A stretch of 22,929 bases of DNA from an uncultured Collinsella sp. (GCA_900544465.1 UQVT01000009.1:1-22929); one strand, 5' to 3'. Shown: positions 16,075 through 22,929, counted from the first letter of the stretch. Notes: generated by a model from the letters alone, not told the origin. Numbers and translations are program-made.

Positions 16075-16102
16075 AAAAAAGCCTCGAGAATTTCGAGGCT
16101 TT
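16075..16102 (-). terminator. terminator of the flavodoxin-like gene
   Basis: AAAGCCTCGA (16078-16087) pairs with TCGAGGCTTT (16093-16102); on the minus strand the stem is followed by TTTTTTCTT. It lies 42 bases past the stop codon. Confidence 0.8.
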
Positions 16103-16144
16103 CACATTTGTATTGTTTTGCACGAAGGACCGCGAACGACGAAG

Positions 16145-16696
16145 CTACTCGCCCAAAACGGCCTTTTTGGCGGCTGCAGCCATGTTGTCCAGATCTTCCT
16201 TGGTGGGATGGTCCTTCGCGGCAACCCAGTTGTCGAGCAGCATCTTAAATCGGGCGTTGTCGGGATCTTGCTCGAGCATGGCCTCGTAGCGCTGCTTGAC
16301 CGCGGGGCCCATCTTGCCCTGGCACATCGCCCAGCCCGCAAGCTCGGCATCCCCAGCCAAATTGGAAGTTACGCGGTCGATAATCTGCTGATAGTAGCTC
16401 TGGTCGGCCCCAAAGCCGCAGGTGCCAAACAGGAACACGCGCTTGCCGTGCAAGGCGGAGAGCAACGCCGCGACCGAAGGCGTGCACGCGCCCTTGTCGC
16501 ACCAAAAACCGACGAGCACCGTGTCGGCCGCGCAGGCGCCCTGCGCCTCGAGCGCAACCTGATCTGCATCCGCATCGTCGCTCAACGCCGCGGCATGGAC
16601 AAACTCAACACCCGCAGCCTGCAGAGCGCGCTTGATCGCGCCCGAAACCATCCTGGTATTACCGCTCTTGCTGTTAACCACCAAAGAGCACGTCAT
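16145..16696 (-). CDS. flavodoxin-family protein (Flavodoxin_3-like)
   Basis: A 183-aa protein with a flavodoxin fold. The FMN phosphate loop is SKSGNT (9-14). VLVGFWCDKGACTPSVAALL and VFLFGTCGFG follow in the order seen in the Flavodoxin_3 group, with CQGKMGPAVKQRYEAM in the last third and a helical tail. Such proteins carry electrons with bound FMN; the group also includes BilS, the partner of a bilirubin reductase, but no reductase gene is adjacent here, so no partner can be assigned. ATG 16696 is preferred (GAGG 10 bases upstream) over GTG 16702. It appears monocistronic with its own terminator. Confidence 0.85.
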   Translation of the reverse strand: MTCSLVVNSKSGNTRMVSGAIKRALQAAGVEFVHAAALSDDADADQVALEAQGACAADTVLVGFWCDKGACTPSVAALLSALHGKRVFLFGTCGFGADQSYYQQIIDRVTSNLAGDAELAGWAMCQGKMGPAVKQRYEAMLEQDPDNARFKMLLDNWVAAKDHPTKEDLDNMAAAAKKAVLGE

Positions 16697-16823
16697 AGTC
16701 ACGTTGCCTCGTATCCCCCAAAACTAAAGCCACTAATGCAATTTATTAGATGAATATCTTAGTACTAACGTGACAGATGTAAACCACCGTCTGTCGATTG
16801 ATTAATTTGCCCCACGGGCTTGC

Positions 16824-18683
16824 TCACTGGGCAAACTGGCTGCGATAGAGTTCGGCGTAGAAGCCGCCTGCCGCTAGCAGCTCGTCGTGCGTGCCGCGCT
16901 CGATAATCTGGCCGTCGCGCATCACCAGAATGCAGTCGGCGTTGCGGATCGTCGACAGGCGGTGCGCCACCACAAAGCTTGTGCGGCCGGCCATAAGCTC
17001 GTCGAACGCCGCCTGCACCTGCAGCTCGGTACGCGTATCGATACTCGAGGTCGCCTCGTCCAGCAGCAAAATCGCCGGGTCGGTGAGCATGACGCGCGCA
17101 ATGCACAGCAGCTGCTTTTGGCCCTGGCTAAACGTGCCGCCGTCCTCACCGATTACCGTATCGTAGCCGCCTGGTAGCTGCACGATAAACTTGTGCGCGT
17201 GCGCGCGCTTGGCGGCTTCGATGACCTGCTCGCGCGTGGCGTCGGGACAGCCGTAGGCGATATTTTCCGCCACCGTGCCCTCGAACAGCCACGTATCCTG
17301 CAACACCATGCCAAAGGCACGGCGCAGGCTCGCGCGCGTGTAATCACGCGAAGACCGGCCATCGACCATGATGCGTCCGGCATCGATATCGTAAAACCGC
17401 AGCAGCAAATTGATGAGCGTTGTCTTGCCACAGCCCGTAGGACCGACCAGGGCAAAACGCATGCCGGGCTTAGCCTCGATGCAGATGTCCTGCAGCAGCT
17501 TGCGGTCGGGAACGTAGCTAAAGTCCACGTGTTCAAAGGTCACCTCGCCCTGCGGGGCGGCAAGCTCAACGGCATCTGGCGCATCGGGCTCCTGCTCGCG
17601 TGCATCGAGCAGCGCGAACATGCGGCGCGCCGAGGCGTACGCGGTCTGGATCTGCGTAATGACGTTGGTGACCTCGTTGAACGGCTTGGTGTACTGGTTA
17701 GCATAGGACAGGAAAATCTGCACGCCGCCCACCGTAAGCGCCGCGGGCACGCCCGTGATCACGCCCACGCAGCCGATCACAGCGACCACGGCATAGATGA
17801 TGTTGTTAATAAAGCGCGTACCGGGGTTGGAGAGCGAACCCATAAACTGCGCGCGCTCACCCGCGGTGTAGAGCTCGGCATTGAGGGCAGCGAAGCGCGC
17901 TTGGGCGTTCGGGCCGTAGGCAAAGGCGTCGACAAGCTTCTGCTCGCCTACGTACTCCTCGATATGGCCGCCGAGCTGCCCTTGAATACGCTGCTGTGCC
18001 GTAAAGCTCTTGTTGGAGAGCTTGGCGATGGCGCCGGCTGCAAAAATGGAAAGCGGCGTGACGAGCACCACCACGAGCGTCATGGTCAGGTTGATGGAAA
18101 GCATAAACGCAAGCGTGCCCACGATGGTGATGACGCCGGTGAAAAGCTGGGTGAAGCCCTGCAGCAGACCGTCGCCCACCTGGTCGACATCGTTGACCAC
18201 ACGGCTCATGAGGTCGCCGTGGGCATGGCCGTCGATAAAGCTGAGCGGCATGCGGCTGAGCTTGTCGCTCGCCTCCACGCGCATGTCGCGCACCGTCTCG
18301 TAGGACAAGCGGTTGACGCAATAGCCCTGCAGCCACTGGAAGGCCGCGGCGCCCACCACAACGAGCGCGAGTTTGGTAACGAGTGGCAGCAGCGCATCGA
18401 AGTCCACCTGCCCGGCGGCGACGATAAGATCGATGCCCTCACCAATGAGAATGGGCGTGTAGAGCTGCAAGATCACCGAGATGGCGGCGCTCACAAACGA
18501 CGCCGTAAACGAGACGCGGTGCGGGCGAACATAGCCCAGCAGGCGGCGGGTCACCGCGCCCACGGGATAGCGCTCAGGGTCGCCGGGCTGGCGCGGACCG
18601 TCGCCCAGGTCGTTGAGGTTATCGTTACCGGACACGTTGGCCGTCATCGTGGCGACCGAACCGGAGGAAGTGTACGGATTCAT
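16824..18683 (-). CDS. heterodimeric ABC exporter subunit with canonical catalytic Glu
   Basis: A 619-aa membrane-ATPase fusion: six membrane helices in about residues 50-340 and a nucleotide-binding domain from about 370. Walker A is GPTGCGKTT, the Q-loop region is MVLQDTWLF, Walker B is LLLDEATSSID with catalytic Glu543, and the switch is VVAHRLST. The signature is the non-standard FSQGQ instead of LSGGQ. The ATG directly follows the TAA of the upstream subunit with no spacer (TAAATG), and AAGGAGG for this start lies inside the upstream gene's end, so the two are translationally coupled. This is the LmrCD/BmrCD/TM287-288 arrangement, exporting drugs, lipids or peptides. The substrate is unknown. 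The N-terminus has an extra polar stretch of about 40 residues. Confidence 0.93.
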   Translation of the reverse strand: MNPYTSSGSVATMTANVSGNDNLNDLGDGPRQPGDPERYPVGAVTRRLLGYVRPHRVSFTASFVSAAISVILQLYTPILIGEGIDLIVAAGQVDFDALLPLVTKLALVVVGAAAFQWLQGYCVNRLSYETVRDMRVEASDKLSRMPLSFIDGHAHGDLMSRVVNDVDQVGDGLLQGFTQLFTGVITIVGTLAFMLSINLTMTLVVVLVTPLSIFAAGAIAKLSNKSFTAQQRIQGQLGGHIEEYVGEQKLVDAFAYGPNAQARFAALNAELYTAGERAQFMGSLSNPGTRFINNIIYAVVAVIGCVGVITGVPAALTVGGVQIFLSYANQYTKPFNEVTNVITQIQTAYASARRMFALLDAREQEPDAPDAVELAAPQGEVTFEHVDFSYVPDRKLLQDICIEAKPGMRFALVGPTGCGKTTLINLLLRFYDIDAGRIMVDGRSSRDYTRASLRRAFGMVLQDTWLFEGTVAENIAYGCPDATREQVIEAAKRAHAHKFIVQLPGGYDTVIGEDGGTFSQGQKQLLCIARVMLTDPAILLLDEATSSIDTRTELQVQAAFDELMAGRTSFVVAHRLSTIRNADCILVMRDGQIIERGTHDELLAAGGFYAELYRSQFAQ

Positions 18684-20537
18684 TTAGCAGCCCTCCTTTG
18701 CGCAGACAGATGCGGGGGCGGCCGGAGCGGACGCGGGCACCGCGCTCCCCTGCTGGCCCTCGAGCTCCTCGCGGCGCAGCTGCGACTGGCAAATCTCGCG
18801 ATAGAGCTGACATGTCGCGTAGAGCTCGTCATGCGTGCCCAGGCCCGCGACCGAGCCGTGGTCGAGTACGCAGATCATGTCGGCGTCGCGCACGGTCGAG
18901 ACGCGCTGGCTTACGATCACCGTCGTGAGCGGCAGCCCGCCCTCGGCGGCACCGCGCACGCTGCGCTCGCGAATAGCGTGACGAAGCGCCGCATCAGTCT
19001 TAAAGTCGAGCGCCGAGGCGGAGTCGTCCATGATCAATATCTGAGGCGAACCCACCAAGGCGCGCGCGATGGTCAGGCGCTGGCGCTGACCGCCGCTGAA
19101 GTTCTTGCCACCCGCCTCGACCGGGGCGTCGAGACCCTGCGGCTTGTTGCGCACGAACTCGCTGGCCTGCGCCATATCGAGCGCCGCCCAGAGCTCATCG
19201 TCGGTCGCCGACTCGTCACGCCAGGTCAGGTTGCTGCGGATGGTGCCGCTCGCCAGCGACGCGCGCTGCGGAACGGTCGCGACCACGTGGCGCAGTTGGT
19301 CGAGCGGCCAAGCGCGCACGTCGGAGCCCATCACGCTCACACTGCCGGTACCCGCATCGTACAGACGCGGGATAAGCGAGACGAGCGTGGACTTACCGCT
19401 GCCCGTACCGCCGATAATGCCGAGCGTCTTGCCCAGCGGAAGCTCCAGGGTCACATCGTTGACGGCGTTGGCAGCGCCGGTGCCAAAGGAGAAGCTCGCA
19501 TGGCTCAAGCTCAGCGCGGAGACCGGGGCGTCGACGTCCGTCGCGGGTGCCTGGGGCAGTGCGACCGGCTCGTTATCCTCGTCGGTGATGCTCGGCTCGC
19601 AGTTGAGCACCTCGTTGATACGCGACGCGCTGGCGCTCGCCTTGGTAAAGACCACGACCAGATTGGCGACGTACACGATGGAGGTGAGGGTCTGCGTCAT
19701 GTAGTTGACGAACGCCATGACCTGGCCTTGCGTAAGCTCGCCCACGTTGACCTGTATGCCGCCCACCCACAGGATGGCGCACACGCCCAGGTTCATCACA
19801 AGAAACGTGACGGGGTTAAGGATCGACGAGAGCTTGCCCACCGCGATGGCGGTATTGGCCTGGTCATCGGCAGCTTGGGCAAAGCGCTCGCGCTCGTGGT
19901 CCTCGCGTACAAAGGCGCGGACCACGCGGGCGCCCGAAAGGCCCTCACGGCAAATGAGCGCAATGCGGTCGAGCTTTGCCTGCAGCTGCCTGTAGTACGG
20001 GATACAGCGCGCCATGACAAACCAAAACACCAGGCCGATAGCGGGCGTGCAGATCAAGAAGATCATGCCGAGCTTAAGGTCGATGGCAAGGGCCGCGCAC
20101 ATAGAGCCCACCGCCAAGAAGGGCCAGCGGATGAGCATGCGTACGCCCAGCGCCACAGCGAGCTGCACCTGGTTGACGTCGTTGGTGATGCGGGTGATAA
20201 GCGACGGCGTGCCAAAGCGGTCGAGTTCGGCATAGCTCAACTTGTTGATGTGCTGGTAGAGCGCACCGCGGATATCGGTGCCCATGCCCTGCGAGGTGAG
20301 CGCCGCCATCTTTTGGCAGACGAGCGTAAACGAGATGCCGATCACGGCCATGGCGGCAAGTAGCATGCCGTAGTGGATAACGGCGCTCACGTCGTGCGAG
20401 CCAATGCCCTTGTCGATCATCTGGGCAATCACCAGCGGCGTCAGCAGGTCAAAGATCACTTCGATCAGCTTACACGCAGGGCCGATCACCATATACCGGC
20501 GAAACTTACCACCAAAACGCCTAAGCAGCTCAATCAT
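18684..20537 (-). CDS. heterodimeric ABC exporter subunit with degenerate ATP site
   Basis: A 617-aa membrane-ATPase fusion, first gene of the exporter operon. Six membrane helices lie in about residues 15-300. The ATPase domain has Walker A IGGTGSGKST (Lys382), signature NFSGGQRQRL and Walker B LIMDDSASALD, where Asp505 replaces the catalytic Glu and the switch histidine is replaced by Gln (IVSQRVST). These are the known marks of the degenerate half of heterodimeric ABC exporters, and they pair with the FSQGQ signature of the partner. ATG 20537 is chosen (AGGGAG 9 bases upstream, and the family start) over an in-frame TTG at 20570. The C-terminus ends in an Ala/Pro-rich tail. No regulator gene is adjacent. 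Confidence 0.93.
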   Translation of the reverse strand: MIELLRRFGGKFRRYMVIGPACKLIEVIFDLLTPLVIAQMIDKGIGSHDVSAVIHYGMLLAAMAVIGISFTLVCQKMAALTSQGMGTDIRGALYQHINKLSYAELDRFGTPSLITRITNDVNQVQLAVALGVRMLIRWPFLAVGSMCAALAIDLKLGMIFLICTPAIGLVFWFVMARCIPYYRQLQAKLDRIALICREGLSGARVVRAFVREDHERERFAQAADDQANTAIAVGKLSSILNPVTFLVMNLGVCAILWVGGIQVNVGELTQGQVMAFVNYMTQTLTSIVYVANLVVVFTKASASASRINEVLNCEPSITDEDNEPVALPQAPATDVDAPVSALSLSHASFSFGTGAANAVNDVTLELPLGKTLGIIGGTGSGKSTLVSLIPRLYDAGTGSVSVMGSDVRAWPLDQLRHVVATVPQRASLASGTIRSNLTWRDESATDDELWAALDMAQASEFVRNKPQGLDAPVEAGGKNFSGGQRQRLTIARALVGSPQILIMDDSASALDFKTDAALRHAIRERSVRGAAEGGLPLTTVIVSQRVSTVRDADMICVLDHGSVAGLGTHDELYATCQLYREICQSQLRREELEGQQGSAVPASAPAAPASVCAKEGC

Positions 20538-20693
20538 AAAAAGGCGCTCCCTATCATCATCCACATTCAATTCGAATCATGATAGTACCGCCACCCCAAA
20601 AGAAGCGTAAACAACTCGTCATTTCTAATGGGATTCGGTTTCCAAAGAAGCGGAAAGGCACGCGCACACCCAGCCAGTGTCGGGTCGACCGCC

Positions 20694-20702
20694 TGATATA
20701 CT
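20694..20702 (+). promoter_or_regulatory. candidate extended -10 for the LAxTG surface protein gene
   Basis: TGATATACT resembles an extended -10 (TGnTATAAT) 50 bases before the ATG at 20753. No good -35 is visible. Nothing else was recognised in the divergent gap 20538-20752. Confidence 0.3.
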
Positions 20703-20752
20703 TACATTAGTGCTACCAAGTTAGTCGCCGACCCTTGAAATGAGGTGCCGAG

Positions 20753-21766
20753 ATGAACGACATTCTCGCAAGAAGAGCAAGACGAGCAACTGTGGGCATC
20801 GCCCTTTCCGCGGCACTTGTCGCGGGAATCGCCCCCGCAACGGCGATCGCGGCAGAAACCAGCTCCCCCACCGGTGCAGTTGCCTTGCAGACGGAAGATG
20901 CGGCCGCCGCAAAAGAAAAAGCGTATGCAGCCATGCAGGAAGCGCTCAAAAACCTCGAGGCCGCGAAAGACGCCGCAGGCCCTGAGAAACTTGCGGAAAT
21001 CGATGATGACATTGCCGCATTTCAAGAACTCTACGACATGGTGGTGGCGGAAGCCGCCAAACGGAGGGAACCCCTTCCCGCCATGCAAGCGAACGTCGAT
21101 GCAGCCCAAGCCAAATACGATGAGGCCCACAACCGGACAAGCGGCCTTCAGGCAGAATTGGATAAGGCACTTGAAGCACTCGGCGACGAGGAGCCCAGCA
21201 CAGCTATTAAGGAGCAAATAAAGCAGTTGCGCAGTGAGATCATGTCGGCAGAAAGGCGAGAAAAATCTTGCGAAGATGATCTTCACCGCTACCAACGCCG
21301 GCTCGAAAGCCAGGAAAAACAGGTTCAGTATTTCGAAAGTGAGGCAGAGGAAGCTAAAACCCACATCGACGAGGACATTGCCAAGCGAAATGCGCTCCTC
21401 GGCGATTTGGAAAAGGCGCAAGCGGCCTATGACGACGCCTGCAAGGCATACGAAGAGGCAAAGGCCGCGGCAGACAAGGCCACCTCGCCCGAGATAACGA
21501 AACCCGCCGAGACAGTGCCTCCCTCCGGCTCAACGCAACCCGCCGAGGCGACACCGCCCGTTGCCTCGCCTGCAACCGGCAAAGACGCCCTACCAAGCTC
21601 CACCAAGCAGGCGAACTCGAGCAGCGGCAAGCAAGCAGATACGACCGCCGGCAAGCTCGCGAACACGGGCGACACAGCACCGAGCGCAATCGCACTCGCA
21701 GGAATCGCCGCCGCAGGCCTCGGAATAACCGCCACGGGTGTACGCCGCCTCAAGAACTCAAAATAG
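20753..21766 (+). CDS. secreted coiled-coil surface protein with LAxTG sorting signal
   Basis: A 337-aa protein of no named family. A signal peptide (about 1-34: basic RRARRAT, hydrophobic core, ATAIAA cleavage region) leads into a long charged alpha-helical region (about 45-245) rich in Ala, Glu, Lys, Asp and Gln with heptad-like spacing, predicted to be coiled coil. A Pro/Thr/Ser/Ala-rich wall-spanning stretch follows (about 245-300). The end is a sortase signal: LANTG (302-306), a hydrophobic helix, then VRRLKNSK. LAxTG is the motif used by class E sortases of high-GC actinobacteria, so it is probably wall-anchored. No sortase gene is in the window. GAGGTG precedes ATG 20753. Codons appear less GC-biased than in neighbours, and a perfect hairpin follows. 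An adhesin or stalk role is only a guess. Confidence 0.88.
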   Translation: MNDILARRARRATVGIALSAALVAGIAPATAIAAETSSPTGAVALQTEDAAAAKEKAYAAMQEALKNLEAAKDAAGPEKLAEIDDDIAAFQELYDMVVAEAAKRREPLPAMQANVDAAQAKYDEAHNRTSGLQAELDKALEALGDEEPSTAIKEQIKQLRSEIMSAERREKSCEDDLHRYQRRLESQEKQVQYFESEAEEAKTHIDEDIAKRNALLGDLEKAQAAYDDACKAYEEAKAAADKATSPEITKPAETVPPSGSTQPAEATPPVASPATGKDALPSSTKQANSSSGKQADTTAGKLANTGDTAPSAIALAGIAAAGLGITATGVRRLKNSK

Positions 21767-21810
21767 CCGCCAGAGCATACCATCTTCGCCAATCCACAAA
21801 CCCAGAGACA

Positions 21811-21846
21811 AAAGAGGCCCGTTTCCCCAGGGAAACGGGCCTCTTT
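21811..21846 (+). terminator. terminator of the LAxTG protein gene
   Basis: Perfect 16-bp arms AAAGAGGCCCGTTTCC / GGAAACGGGCCTCTTT with a CCAG loop begin 44 bases after the stop. The A-tract and T-tract are part of the stem, so it can work in both directions. Confidence 0.85.
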
Positions 21847-21988
21847 AACTGCAAAAATTCAAGCAACAACACCGCCGCCTCTTGAACCACATAGCCATCA
21901 ATGCCCAGACAACACCAGCAAGCCGCATTCCACAAGGGATAGATTAAATTAGATAAACGCGCCTTTACGGGTGATTTTTGGACGACGG
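21847..21988. other. gene-free stretch, nothing recognised
   Basis: This is more AT-rich than its surroundings, with AGATTAAATTAGATAAACG near 21945-21963. No convincing reading frame, RNA or repeat was seen here. It could hold promoter elements, but none can be defended. Confidence 0.5.
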
Positions 21989-22083
21989 GGCCCGGCCGAC
22001 GACGAGGTATTTGGTAGTCGAGCGATCCCGCAGGCGCAGCCGAGGACCAGCGAGACACCAAATACCTCGCCGCCGGCCGGGCC
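21989..22083. repeat. 95-bp palindrome downstream of ffs
   Basis: The 27-bp arms 21989-22015 and 22057-22083 differ at only two positions. Each has the GC-rich end GGCCCGGCCG and the inner block GAGGTATTTGGT. The 41-base loop has no evident structure. It begins 14 bases beyond the ffs terminator T-run (minus strand). Confidence 0.85.
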
Positions 22084-22096
22084 ATGTCGCGGCACC

Positions 22097-22114
22097 AAAA
22101 AGCGCCCGTGCGCT
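22097..22114 (-). terminator. terminator of ffs
   Basis: A short stem AGCGC/GCGCT followed on the minus strand by TTTTT lies directly at the 3' end of the SRP RNA and overlaps its last bases. Confidence 0.6.
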
Positions 22115-22212
22115 CGATGGATTCGGATGCCCGACAGAGGCTCCTTATGGCTGCTTCCTTCCGGACCTGACCAGATTCGGAACATGTCGTCATCCGAACC
22201 CATCGAACGCGC
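22110..22212 (-). ncRNA. ffs: signal recognition particle RNA, small bacterial (4.5S) type
   Basis: The minus strand carries the nearly invariant SRP RNA apical sequence (22149-22172), with GGTCAGGTCC then GGAAGGAAGCAGCC. The flanks fold back into a long stem: 5' GCGCGTTCGATGGGTTCGG pairs with 3' CCGAATCCATCGAGCGC. Length is about 103 nt, as for 4.5S-type RNAs without an Alu domain. This RNA binds Ffh and FtsY and targets nascent membrane and secreted proteins to the translocon. The ends are set by the closing stem and are approximate. A promoter and a terminator match the position. Confidence 0.95.
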
Positions 22213-22226
22213 TAGGCGCTCGATAT

Positions 22227-22255
22227 ATCTTACCCGCTCCCGCCCGATGGGGCAA
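22227..22255 (-). promoter_or_regulatory. promoter of ffs
   Basis: On the minus strand TTGCCC (22250-22255) and TAAGAT (22227-22232) are separated by exactly 17 bases, placing transcription start within about 10 bases of the SRP RNA 5' stem. Confidence 0.6.
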
Positions 22256-22264
22256 GGTAGCTAA

Positions 22265-22333
22265 TTTGGGACGGGGCTTTTTGACTACTTGGGCAATCAG
22301 ATCGACAGGTAGTCAAATAAGCCCCGTCCCAAA
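22265..22333. repeat. palindrome TTTGGGACGGGGCTT...GACTAC
   Basis: The left arm (22265-22288) and right arm (22309-22333) are reverse complements apart from the short T/A tract between GGGGCTT and GACTAC. The right arm runs straight into the tail of repeat copy B and shares CCCCGTCCCAAAAAGACT with it, so the two elements overlap. It sits just upstream of the ffs promoter. Confidence 0.8.
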
Positions 22334-22439
22334 AAGACTGGTCTGCTGCCGTGCCACAAAAGGGGCCCATCTACTACGTTTAGGCCGCAGGGGTCAACCA
22401 TAGCCGGCTTTTTCGAAAATCGGCAAGCTTTCTACCTGC
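22322..22439 (-). repeat. dispersed ~118-bp repeat, copy B (inverted)
   Basis: Read on the minus strand, this contains GCAGGTAGA, GATTTTCGAAAAAGCCGG, ATGGTTGACCCC, CTAAACGTAGTAGATGGG, CCTTTTGTGGC and a tail AGTCTTTTTGGGACGGGG, in the same order and spacing as copy A at 145-260. Confidence 0.85.
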
Positions 22440-22453
22440 GGTTTTAATTTCAC

Positions 22454-22516
22454 AAAATCCGGGATGGTCAAGGGCGCTCGGCTAAACGTAGTAGATGGCC
22501 GCATTTCATGGCGGAC
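22454..22516 (+). repeat. dispersed repeat, copy C (core only)
   Basis: This core matches A and B: AAAATCCGGGATGGTCA, then CGGCTAAACGTAGTAGATGG, then GCATTTCATGGCGGACGG. It lies head-to-head with copy B with about 14 bases between, giving a paired arrangement. The tail after the GTGGC-like block does not match A or B. Confidence 0.75.
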
Positions 22517-22563
22517 GGTCCGACCCAAGGCCCAAGGCGACCAGCCTCGGATAGCCATTCTCG

Positions 22564-22632
22564 AAGTTGCGGTGGAATAGTTCCTGTTTTTGCCGCCTGA
22601 GCCGCCAAACAGGAACTATTCCACCGCAACTT
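22564..22632. repeat. palindromic repeat, AGTTGCGGTGGAATA family, copy 2
   Basis: The 26-bp arms 22564-22589 and 22607-22632 are exact reverse complements, beginning AAGTTGCGGTGGAATAG, with a 17-base loop TTGCCGCCTGAGCCGCC. It lies 15 bases past the glycerate kinase stop, the same placement relative to a gene end as copy 1 at 7215-7281, and probably ends that transcript. Confidence 0.9.
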
Positions 22633-22647
22633 ATAGGGAGTTGGGTT

Positions 22648-22929
22648 TTAGAGGCGGGCGAGGTCGTAGGCTTGGGCGGCTGCTTCACCGGCGCAGATGA
22701 GGTTGGTTGTGGCTTCCTGGGGGTCGAGCGCTTGGTCAAGAGGCATGGGCCTGCGGCAGACCGGCAGGACCAAGTCGATGCCCTGACCATACACCGCATC
22801 CAAATTATCCGCACGACCGCCCACGACGGCGACTACCGGCTTGCCATAGCGATTGGCACGGCGGGCCACGCCCACCGGCGCCTTGCCGGCAGCGGATTGC
22901 TCGTCCATGTTGCCCTCGCCTGTAATGAC
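22648..22929 (-). CDS. glxK: glycerate kinase, C-terminal part (5' end outside window)
   Basis: The last 93 codons of a gene entering from the right edge. It opens with VITGEGNMDEQSAAGKAPVG, the conserved C-terminal motif of the type-1 glycerate kinase (GlxK/GarK) family, then VARRANRYGKPVVAVVGG, and ends in a helix (ATTNLICAGEAAAQAYDLARL) as in family members. These cytoplasmic enzymes phosphorylate glycerate with ATP to give a phosphoglycerate for glycolysis. Stop TAA is at 22648-22650. The start and N-terminal domain are not visible. A perfect palindrome follows. Confidence 0.9.
   Translation of the reverse strand, partial: VITGEGNMDEQSAAGKAPVGVARRANRYGKPVVAVVGGRADNLDAVYGQGIDLVLPVCRRPMPLDQALDPQEATTNLICAGEAAAQAYDLARL

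Noticed and set aside
17193..20363. A plus-strand open frame of over 1000 codons opposite the two ABC exporter genes
   Set aside because: It is an antisense shadow caused by GC-rich third positions. The minus-strand frames have complete ABC motifs, and the plus frame gives a low-complexity His/Arg/Asp-rich product with no family match.
21978..22403. A 141-codon frame across the ffs region
   Set aside because: It is opposite the SRP RNA and through two repeats; the RNA explains the sequence.
22322..22632. A CRISPR-like array from the clustered repeats near the right end
   Set aside because: The repeats are inverted pairs of different families, with no regular short direct repeats and spacers and no cas genes.

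Overview
The window looks like chromosome from a high-GC gut actinobacterium of the class Coriobacteriia, most likely Collinsella or a close relative. The basis is the GC-rich codon use, an LAxTG rather than LPxTG sorting signal, the gene families present, and intergenic spaces filled with long palindromes. The genus is inferred from pattern recognition, not from a database search.

Layout. The left end (1-313) holds a possible tail of an upstream gene and copy A of a ~118-bp dispersed repeat, then tex (314-2461, +). The 382-bp tex/tal convergent gap carries a 217-bp unit with 48-bp inverted ends around a terminator, a GC-rich hairpin, and a stray copy of the tal 3' end. On the minus strand follow a Staphylococcus-type transaldolase (2844-3548) and a Cof-type HAD phosphatase (3741-4568). 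The latter is divergent from an RlmK/L-type rRNA methyltransferase (4644-7211, +) whose N-terminal catalytic half looks degenerate.

A potassium-homeostasis block runs on the minus strand from 12054 to 7306: Kup K+ transporter, a 64-aa membrane protein, a terminator, a KdpD-like kinase without the usual N-terminal sensor, and KdpE. No kdpFABC genes are in the window. Next come a nitroreductase (12214-13062, -) and, divergent from it, an LTA-synthase-type membrane enzyme (13276-15576, +). A 568-bp gene-free gap (15577-16144) holds two large palindromes and terminators. It is followed on the minus strand by a flavodoxin-like protein (16145-16696) and a two-gene heterodimeric ABC exporter (20537-16824) with one canonical and one degenerate ATP site split between the subunits.

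The right end has a secreted coiled-coil LAxTG wall-anchored protein (20753-21766, +). An 881-bp gap then contains the SRP RNA gene ffs (22110-22212, -), with its own promoter and terminator, surrounded by four repeat or palindrome units. The C-terminal part of a glycerate kinase (22648-22929, -) is cut by the window edge.

The protein-coding genes are mostly ordinary. The least explained signal is the set of long, mutually unrelated inverted-repeat families occupying most gene ends. Two of these families recur at opposite ends of the window, so they look like dispersed mobile or structural elements.
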